A model generated the notes under the pieces. That model was given only the letters and a program-made list of their open reading frames with translations, had not been told where the DNA came from and did not search any database. A stretch of DNA of 20,499 nucleotides from Clostridiales bacterium. GTDB lineage: Bacteria > Bacillota > Clostridia > Christensenellales > QALW01. Numbering within the stretch: the first letter of the stretch is position 1; each line of letters begins with the position of its first letter. Location: positions 1 to 20,499 of the forward strand of contig JAHAAN010000017.1 of NCBI GenBank assembly GCA_018376855.1, given 5' to 3'. The position numbers and the translations under genes are program-made. Shown here piece after piece: positions 15,840 to 20,499 of the stretch.

Positions 15840-16988
15840 ATGAAAAAGATAAAAAATATAACGGCCATGTTGCTCCTTTTTGTGGTGTTTTTTGCAGTTG
15901 CAGGTGTGCAGACATTTGCGGCGGGTGAACCTGAAATCGGAGCGAAAGCGGCTATTTTAATAGATACACATACCAAGTCGGTACTATATGAAAAGAATAT
16001 GCATGAACGTTTGCCTATTGCAAGCATGACAAAAATTATGACGCTATGTTTGATTTTTGATGCTGTGGAAGCGGGAACATTGAAGTTGGATGATGGAATA
16101 TTGATTTCGGAGCATGCCAAAGCTATTGGAGGTTCGCATGTTTTTACGGAGTTAAATGAATATTATAAGGCTCAGGATATGATTAAGTCCATTATCATTG
16201 CTTCGGCCAATGATGCCTGTATTGCTATGGCAGAACATCTTGCCGGTTCAGAAGAAGGCTTTGTGCAGAAGATGAATGCAAAAGCACAAGCATTGGGAAT
16301 GAAGGATACTACGTTTGTTAACTGCACAGGAATGCCTGTTGACGGCCATGTTTCAAGCGCATATGACGTAGCGTTGATGTCCACGGAGTTATTGGGACAC
16401 AGCGATTATTTTAAATGGAGCAGTATCTGGATGGATCAGCTTGTGCATAAGGGCGGCAGGATCACGGAACTGACCAATACAAATCGTCTTGTTCGTTTCT
16501 TTGACGGATGTGACGGTGTTAAAACCGGTTATACTTCAGAGGCAAAATTTTGTGTCAGTACAACGGTAAAACGCGGTAATATGCGATTGGTCAGCGTAAT
16601 TATCGGCGGTGAAACCAGCCAAAAGCGTTTTGACGAGGCAAGAGATTTAATCAATTATGGTTTTGCAAATTACGGGCTATGTGAGCCTGTTCCGAGAGAA
16701 CTGGAGCTTGCCCCTATTCCGATGGAGAAATCTCTTTCTAAATATGCGGAGGTAAGAGTCAGCGGTCATTATGCAGCAATTGTACCAAAGGGTGAAGAAA
16801 GCAATGTGGAGGCAATTTTTGATCTTCCTGAAATGCTGACGGCACCTCTGGCGGAAGGACAGGAGATTGGCCGAATCATCATTAGGAAAAACGGTGAAGA
16901 ACTGTGCAGCATACCGGTTGTAACGGCGAATGAATATAAAGAGATTACAATAGGCGATATTGTCGGAAAATTAATTGAAAGATGGTAA
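15840..16988 (+). CDS. dacF: D-alanyl-D-alanine carboxypeptidase DacF-like (penicillin-binding protein 5 family)
   Basis: A 382-residue secreted, membrane-attached peptidase that trims the terminal D-Ala of peptidoglycan stem peptides; in Bacillus DacF adjusts cross-linking of spore cortex. A signal peptide (basic MKKIKN, hydrophobic core about 8-22, cleavage near TFAAG at 25-29) is followed by the S11 peptidase domain. Catalytic motifs are SMTK (Ser62, Lys65), SAN (122-124) and KTG (228-230). The PBP5-type C-terminal beta domain follows (about 285-382), ending in a likely amphipathic membrane-contact tail. The start is ATG 15840, with AGGAGG at 15829-15834, which lies inside a long hairpin. 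deoB-punA-dacF beside spo0A matches the order known from Bacillus (drm-punA-dacF), which supports the dacF name over other carboxypeptidases. Confidence 0.92.
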   Translation: MKKIKNITAMLLLFVVFFAVAGVQTFAAGEPEIGAKAAILIDTHTKSVLYEKNMHERLPIASMTKIMTLCLIFDAVEAGTLKLDDGILISEHAKAIGGSHVFTELNEYYKAQDMIKSIIIASANDACIAMAEHLAGSEEGFVQKMNAKAQALGMKDTTFVNCTGMPVDGHVSSAYDVALMSTELLGHSDYFKWSSIWMDQLVHKGGRITELTNTNRLVRFFDGCDGVKTGYTSEAKFCVSTTVKRGNMRLVSVIIGGETSQKRFDEARDLINYGFANYGLCEPVPRELELAPIPMEKSLSKYAEVRVSGHYAAIVPKGEESNVEAIFDLPEMLTAPLAEGQEIGRIIIRKNGEELCSIPVVTANEYKEITIGDIVGKLIERW

Positions 16989-16995
16989 TTGCTGT

Positions 16996-17032
16996 AGGAC
17001 ACTGCGGGATGGATTTAGCAGTGTCCTTTTTT
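16996..17032 (+). terminator. Strong intrinsic terminator after dacF
   Basis: A perfect 10-bp stem pairs AGGACACTGC (16996-17005) with GCAGTGTCCT (17018-17027), followed by a T-run. It starts 8 bases after the dacF stop and closes the deoB-punA-dacF block. Confidence 0.93.
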
Positions 17033-17059
17033 GTTTCGGTAATAGTAAGAATCCCGGGC

Positions 17060-17088
17060 TTGCAAAAAATGATAATTCCTTATATAAT
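17060..17088 (+). promoter_or_regulatory. Promoter of lon-engB
   Basis: -35 TTGCAA (17060-17065) and -10 TATAAT (17083-17088) lie at a 17-base spacing. The predicted start is about 17095, giving a short leader of about 35 nt before lon. I saw no inverted repeat resembling CIRCE and no CtsR-type tandem repeat, so heat-shock control of lon is not evident. Confidence 0.78.
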
Positions 17089-17129
17089 AATATTCATGCC
17101 ATAATGCAGCGGGAGGTTACTGGAGATAA

Positions 17130-19463
17130 ATGAATGAACAGAAGAAAGAAATAGTGCCATGTTTACCGCTTAAAGGAATCACTGTTTTTCCTTACGCGGT
17201 TTCTCAAATAGAGGTAGGGCGAGCTTTTTCGCTTCGAGCTGTGGAGAAGGCTATCCAGGAGGATTTGCCGGTTTTTTTAGTTACGCAAACGGAAGAGGAA
17301 ATCGAACAGCCGCAGACAGAGGATGTGTTTGCATGCGGCACATTAGCACATATTTTGCATAGCGAAATGCATGAACCGAATTTGCTTCGCATTACCGTGG
17401 AAGGCATTTGTCGTGCAAGAACTGTTGAAATTATACAGGACGAGGGCATGTTGTTGGCATCTTGCCGTCGTGAAGAGGAAGTTCAGGTTGACGAGGTGCG
17501 CGCCGGAGTGCTGCGCAATTTATTGATGAAGGAATCGGTGCATTTGACTAAGCTTTCAAGGGGCGTTAATGCAGCGGTTTTAAAGAGAGCCGGGGAACAG
17601 GAAAATTTAACCGCATTTGCTGATCTTATGTGCAGCATTACCGCGCAATCTGCAGAGGAATGCCGAGAGCTTATTGAGTGCTGTGATGTTGTGGAACGCT
17701 TGGAGCTGTTGTATCGGATTATATCCGGCAGAGTGCAGATTGCTGAGCTTGAAAATAAAATTGCGCTTCAGGTTAAAAATCAAATGGATCAGGCGCAAAA
17801 GGAATATTATTTACGGGAACAGCTCAAAGTAATTCATAAAGAGCTGGGAGATAATGATGCACAGGAGCTGGAGGAGCTGCGGGAACGCGTTGAAAAAAGC
17901 GATATGCCTGAAAATGTAAAAGAAAAAGCTTTTAAAGAAATTCGGCGAATGGAACGCATGGCTGTCGGTATGCCGGAGATGTCGCTGAGCAGGACATATT
18001 TGGATTGGCTTTTGGATTTGCCATGGAAAAAAGAGACACCGGTTAATGCCGATATATCGCATGCGCGTTGTATTTTAGATGAAGACCACTATGGCATGGA
18101 AAAGGTGAAACGGCGTATACTTGAGTTTCTTGCAGTGCAAGCACTTAATTCTGATATGAAAAGTCCTATTTTGTGTTTAGTCGGCCCGCCGGGCGTAGGA
18201 AAAACGAGCATTGCAAAGTCGGTTGCGCGGGCATTGGGGCGGGTGTTTGTTAGAATGTCGCTTGGCGGCGTTCGAGATGAGGCGGAAATCAGAGGGCATA
18301 GACGAACTTATGTTGCTTCCTGCCCGGGTAGAATTATCAGTACCATGAAGCAGGCTGGATGTGTGAATCCGCTGTTTTTAATGGACGAGATTGATAAAAT
18401 GAGTTCGGATTATAAGGGGGACCCTGCGTCTGCTATGCTGGAGGTGTTGGACAGCGCTCAAAATGATTCCTTCACGGATCATTATTTAGAAGTTCCTTAT
18501 AATTTGAATAAAGTCATGTTTTTTATGACAGCTAATTCCGCAGAACAGATTCCTCATGCTTTGCTTGACAGGATGGAAGTGATAGAGGTTCCGAGCTATA
18601 CGGACATTGAAAAGCTGCACATTGCAAGGGAGCATCTGTTGCCTAAGCAGCAAAAGGAGCATGGGCTTAAGCCGGAGCAGCTTAAAATTTCAGAAGAGGC
18701 TTTATTATGTTTGATTAATGACTATACACGGGAAGCGGGCGTGCGCACATTGGAGCGGCGGATTGCGGAACTGTGCAGGCGATGTGCGATGGATTTGTTG
18801 GACGGAAAAGGAGAGACAGATATTACACCAAGCAATTTGGGGCAGTATCTTTCAGAGAGCCGTTATCATCGTGAAGCAGTCGTCCGTAAGGATTCTGTGG
18901 GGGTATCGACGGGGCTTGCGTGGACGTCTGTTGGCGGAAAGACGCTTAATATTGAAACGGTAATTATGCCCGGAAGTGGTGAAGTTCTGCTTACCGGACA
19001 ATTGGGAGACGTTATGAAAGAATCGGCAAAGGCTGATGTCAGTCTCGTGCGTTCTCATGCGAAGCAATGGGGAATTGCTCAGGATTTTTATAAGAAAAAA
19101 GATATACATATTCATATTCCGGAGGGGGCTACTCCGAAAGACGGTCCTTCCGCAGGAGTTAGTATTCTTTCCAGCATGGTATCAGCTTTAACAGGAATTC
19201 CGGTGCGGTGTGATACGGCGATGACGGGTGAAATAACATTGAGCGGGCAGGTGCTTCCCATTGGGGGGCTTAAGGAGAAATCTCTTGCAGCATGTCGAGC
19301 GGGCATAAGAAGAATTTTGATTCCAAAAGATAATGCGGAGGATATTAAAGAAATATCGCGGGAAGTATCGGAGAATATTGAGTTTGTACCGATAGAGAAT
19401 ATTGAACAGCTGCTGCAAAATGCGTTGTTGCGAATGCCAAAGGAGAGAAACAGTGGAGATTAA
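17130..19463 (+). CDS. lon: ATP-dependent protease LonA
   Basis: A 777-residue cytoplasmic protease that unfolds and degrades damaged and regulatory proteins. The N-terminal substrate-binding domain (about 1-200) opens with CLPLKGITVFPYAV, typical of LonA. A charged helical linker follows, with the conserved YYLREQLKVIHKELG. The AAA module has Walker A GPPGVGKT (352-359), Walker B LFLMDEIDK, and the Arg-rich EIRGHRRTYV element. The C-terminal peptidase domain has the Ser-Lys dyad: Ser674 in DGPSAG and Lys717 in GGLKEK, 43 residues apart as in E. coli (679 and 722). Length is normal. The start is ATG 17130, with GGAG at 17122-17125 and a second GGGAGG further upstream. The final codons overlap engB by 11 nt, a conserved lon-engB pair in Firmicutes. 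Confidence 0.97.
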   Translation: MNEQKKEIVPCLPLKGITVFPYAVSQIEVGRAFSLRAVEKAIQEDLPVFLVTQTEEEIEQPQTEDVFACGTLAHILHSEMHEPNLLRITVEGICRARTVEIIQDEGMLLASCRREEEVQVDEVRAGVLRNLLMKESVHLTKLSRGVNAAVLKRAGEQENLTAFADLMCSITAQSAEECRELIECCDVVERLELLYRIISGRVQIAELENKIALQVKNQMDQAQKEYYLREQLKVIHKELGDNDAQELEELRERVEKSDMPENVKEKAFKEIRRMERMAVGMPEMSLSRTYLDWLLDLPWKKETPVNADISHARCILDEDHYGMEKVKRRILEFLAVQALNSDMKSPILCLVGPPGVGKTSIAKSVARALGRVFVRMSLGGVRDEAEIRGHRRTYVASCPGRIISTMKQAGCVNPLFLMDEIDKMSSDYKGDPASAMLEVLDSAQNDSFTDHYLEVPYNLNKVMFFMTANSAEQIPHALLDRMEVIEVPSYTDIEKLHIAREHLLPKQQKEHGLKPEQLKISEEALLCLINDYTREAGVRTLERRIAELCRRCAMDLLDGKGETDITPSNLGQYLSESRYHREAVVRKDSVGVSTGLAWTSVGGKTLNIETVIMPGSGEVLLTGQLGDVMKESAKADVSLVRSHAKQWGIAQDFYKKKDIHIHIPEGATPKDGPSAGVSILSSMVSALTGIPVRCDTAMTGEITLSGQVLPIGGLKEKSLAACRAGIRRILIPKDNAEDIKEISREVSENIEFVPIENIEQLLQNALLRMPKERNSGD

Positions 19464-20088
19464 GAAAGCACAGTATATGTATGGTTTTGCGCTGATGAGC
19501 CAGTATCAAGCGCTGAAATATCCTGAAATTGCCGTAGCCGGCAGATCGAATGTGGGAAAAAGCAGCTTAATTAATATGCTTACGAATCATTCCAAACTGG
19601 CAAAGGTTGGGCAAACGCCCGGAAAGACACGCATGGTGAACGTGTTTTTGCTTAACGAAAGTTTTACGCTGATGGATTTACCGGGATATGGGTTCGCCAG
19701 AGTAAGCGAACAGGAGAAGCGGCGCTGGGCAGAATTGATAGAGGGGTATTTTTATAACAGTCCGATGCTTAAACATGTGTTTGTGCTTTTGGATGTAAGG
19801 CATGAGCCTACACAAGAGGATTTAAGCATGATTCATTGGCTGCATTACTATCATATTCCGTTCAGTGTGATTGCAACAAAAGCGGATAAACTTTCACGTG
19901 CACAGCTAAATCAGACGCTTCCTAAGCTTTCCAGGGCAACGGGCATTATTGTAAACGAAATTTATCCGGTATCTTCGCTGACAAGGCAGGGGAAAGAACG
20001 GTTGCTTGAGAAGATGGGACAGGTGCTGCAGGAGGAAACAGATCAAAAAGCAGCTGCTGAAAACAGTGAGAATTTTTGTAATTTTTGA
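19453..20088 (+). CDS. engB: Ribosome biogenesis GTPase EngB/YsxC
   Basis: A 211-residue GTPase needed for late assembly of the large ribosomal subunit. Motifs are G1 GRSNVGKS (30-37), the G2 region KVGQTPGKTR, G3 DLPGYG (75-80) and G4 TKAD (142-145), with VSSLTRQGKE near the G5 position. Length is typical (about 195-215). The chosen start is GTG 19453, with AGGAGAG at 19441-19447, inside the end of lon; the longer frame from 19402 would add a Cys-rich segment, unlike the family, and has no ribosome site. Transcription is expected from the lon promoter. Immediately after its stop the promoter of the next operon begins; no separate terminator was found between them. Confidence 0.96.
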   Translation: MEIKKAQYMYGFALMSQYQALKYPEIAVAGRSNVGKSSLINMLTNHSKLAKVGQTPGKTRMVNVFLLNESFTLMDLPGYGFARVSEQEKRRWAELIEGYFYNSPMLKHVFVLLDVRHEPTQEDLSMIHWLHYYHIPFSVIATKADKLSRAQLNQTLPKLSRATGIIVNEIYPVSSLTRQGKERLLEKMGQVLQEETDQKAAAENSENFCNF

Positions 20089-20117
20089 TTGACATTTTTG
20101 TTTAGAAGGGTTACAAT
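20089..20117 (+). promoter_or_regulatory. Promoter of the DAHP synthase operon
   Basis: A perfect -35 TTGACA (20089-20094) and -10 TACAAT (20112-20117) lie at a 17-base spacing, beginning at the base after the engB stop. The predicted start is about 20124, giving a leader of about 195 nt that contains a short peptide frame and an attenuator. Confidence 0.88.
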
Positions 20118-20156
20118 AAGAAAAAATTGAAATGTTGTTTCATTAGTGGGGATTGT

Positions 20157-20240
20157 ATGCATAACAAGAATTTCGCAATGGCATATGTGTTTTACTTTAG
20201 CGGCTATTACTTTAATACGCCGTTTATAAAACATATCTGA
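20157..20240 (+). CDS. Phe/Tyr-rich leader peptide (27 residues) of the DAHP synthase operon
   Basis: ATG 20157 to TGA 20238-20240, with GTGGGGA at 20146-20152 as a possible ribosome site. Nine of 27 residues are aromatic: Phe at 6, 12, 14, 19 and 23, and Tyr at 10, 13, 17 and 18, with no Trp. The densest runs are VFYF (11-14) and YYF (17-19). It lies between a strong promoter and a terminator upstream of an aromatic biosynthesis gene, as expected of a leader peptide that senses charged tRNA-Phe and tRNA-Tyr by ribosome stalling. The peptide itself probably has no other role. The reading frame is seen directly; its translation is inferred. Confidence 0.8.
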   Translation: MHNKNFAMAYVFYFSGYYFNTPFIKHI

Positions 20241-20282
20241 TTGCCGAAATTTTTGTATATAAATTTTAACAGGAAACTCGGC
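20201..20282 (+). promoter_or_regulatory. Transcription attenuator: alternative pause and antiterminator stems
   Basis: Three mutually exclusive pairings can be drawn. Stem 1:2 pairs 20201-20209 with 20238-20246 (core CGGC with GCCG, one T-T mismatch); it overlaps codons 15-18 of the leader and its stop codon. Stem 2:3 pairs GCCGA (20243-20247) with TCGGC (20278-20282), and AAATTT (20247-20252) can pair with 20261-20266 inside it, sharing base 20247 as an alternative. This stem uses the 5' arm of the terminator at 20275-20303. A ribosome stalled at Tyr17-Tyr18-Phe19 would open 1:2 and favour antitermination; one reaching the stop would cover 20243-20247 and favour termination. Confidence 0.72.
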
Positions 20283-20303
20283 AGAAGCCGAGTTTTTATT
20301 TTT
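20275..20303 (+). terminator. Attenuator terminator before the DAHP synthase gene
   Basis: AACTCGGC (20275-20282), loop AGAA, GCCGAGTT (20287-20294), then TTTATTTTT. A compact strong intrinsic terminator lying between the leader peptide and the ribosome site of the structural gene, so it must be bypassed for expression. Confidence 0.92.
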
Positions 20304-20318
20304 AGGAGGTAATGTGTT

Positions 20319-20499
20319 ATGATGGTAATTTTGCGTCCCAATACTCCGCAGGATAAGATCGATCTTCTGACAAAGGCCATTACAGACTTGGGAGGGATCG
20401 AGGTCCAGTTTATTAAAGGCCAAGATACTACGATTTTGGGGCTTTCGGGAGATACGAAATCGATCGATCCAAGCATGTTTAATATTTACGATTTTGTAG
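20319..20499 (+). CDS. aroF: DAHP synthase (3-deoxy-7-phosphoheptulonate synthase), N-terminal part, cut by window end
   Basis: The first 60 codons of the enzyme that condenses phosphoenolpyruvate and erythrose 4-phosphate, the entry step to chorismate and the aromatic amino acids. The visible part is the N-terminal ferredoxin-like/ACT regulatory domain of the type I-beta (AroG of Bacillus, Thermotoga) group: MVILRPNTPQDKIDLL at the start, then IKGQDTTILGLSGDTKSIDP, which matches the family pattern of a GxxxTxIGxxGD strand followed by a DP helix. The start is ATG 20319, with TAGGAGG at 20303-20309; ATG 20322 is also possible. The Phe/Tyr-rich leader upstream fits this assignment. The catalytic barrel lies outside the window, so the exact isozyme is not certain; aroF is a conventional symbol here. 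Confidence 0.85.
   Translation, partial: MMVILRPNTPQDKIDLLTKAITDLGGIEVQFIKGQDTTILGLSGDTKSIDPSMFNIYDFV

Noticed and set aside
15725..16120. Antisense reading frames opposite dacF, lon, nadK, recN and others
   Set aside because: Each lies opposite a well-supported gene, shows no family motif or ribosome site, and reflects codon bias of the real gene.
1..20499. CRISPR arrays, tRNA or rRNA genes, insertion sequences, prophage or attachment sites
   Set aside because: No repeated spacer pattern, no tRNA cloverleaf or rRNA sequence, no transposase or integrase, and no flanking direct repeats were seen. Apart from OLE, the window is ordinary core genome.

Overview
The window looks like chromosomal core DNA of a spore-forming Clostridia-type Firmicute. 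Reasons: moderately AT-rich DNA (judged by eye), strong AGGAGG-type ribosome sites, several TTG and GTG starts, sporulation genes (spoIVB, spo0A, spoIIM, dacF) in the order typical of Bacilli and Clostridia, and an OLE-type large noncoding RNA beside its partner gene oapA. Every gene I can support is on the + strand. I cannot name the species.

Layout. Bases 2-3926 hold a purine-nucleoside-type ABC importer: the end of a BMP-family binding lipoprotein, a readthrough terminator, a double ATPase and two overlapping permeases, closed by a strong terminator. Bases 4024-4640 hold an extended -10 promoter and a structured RNA of about 580 nt that I identify as OLE RNA. It is followed at once by oapA, then dxs, nadK, argR, recN and a DUF2461 gene in one tight operon that ends at a terminator near 10787-10813. 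Next come spoIVB, spo0A (own promoter) and spoIIM. A new promoter drives deoB and punA. dacF follows, with its ribosome site inside a 14-bp hairpin, and ends at a strong terminator. lon and engB form a two-gene operon with its own promoter. The window ends in the first 60 codons of a DAHP synthase gene, preceded by a leader that fits ribosome-mediated attenuation.

How the genes fit together. The importer brings in nucleosides; punA splits purine nucleosides by phosphorolysis and deoB converts the released pentose 1-phosphate to the 5-phosphate. The OLE operon joins isoprenoid precursor supply (dxs), NADP supply (nadK), arginine-responsive control (argR) and recombinational repair (recN) to an RNA and membrane-protein pair linked in the literature to stress and magnesium homeostasis. 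spo0A, spoIVB, spoIIM and dacF act at successive stages of sporulation.

The two most interesting signals are the OLE RNA/oapA locus (4024-5245) and the Phe/Tyr-rich leader-peptide attenuator before the DAHP synthase gene (20089-20303). The OLE locus belongs to a known but poorly understood class and sits here in an unusual upstream neighbourhood. In the attenuator all the expected alternative stems can be drawn. Secondary structures were found by eye; no folding program or database search was run.
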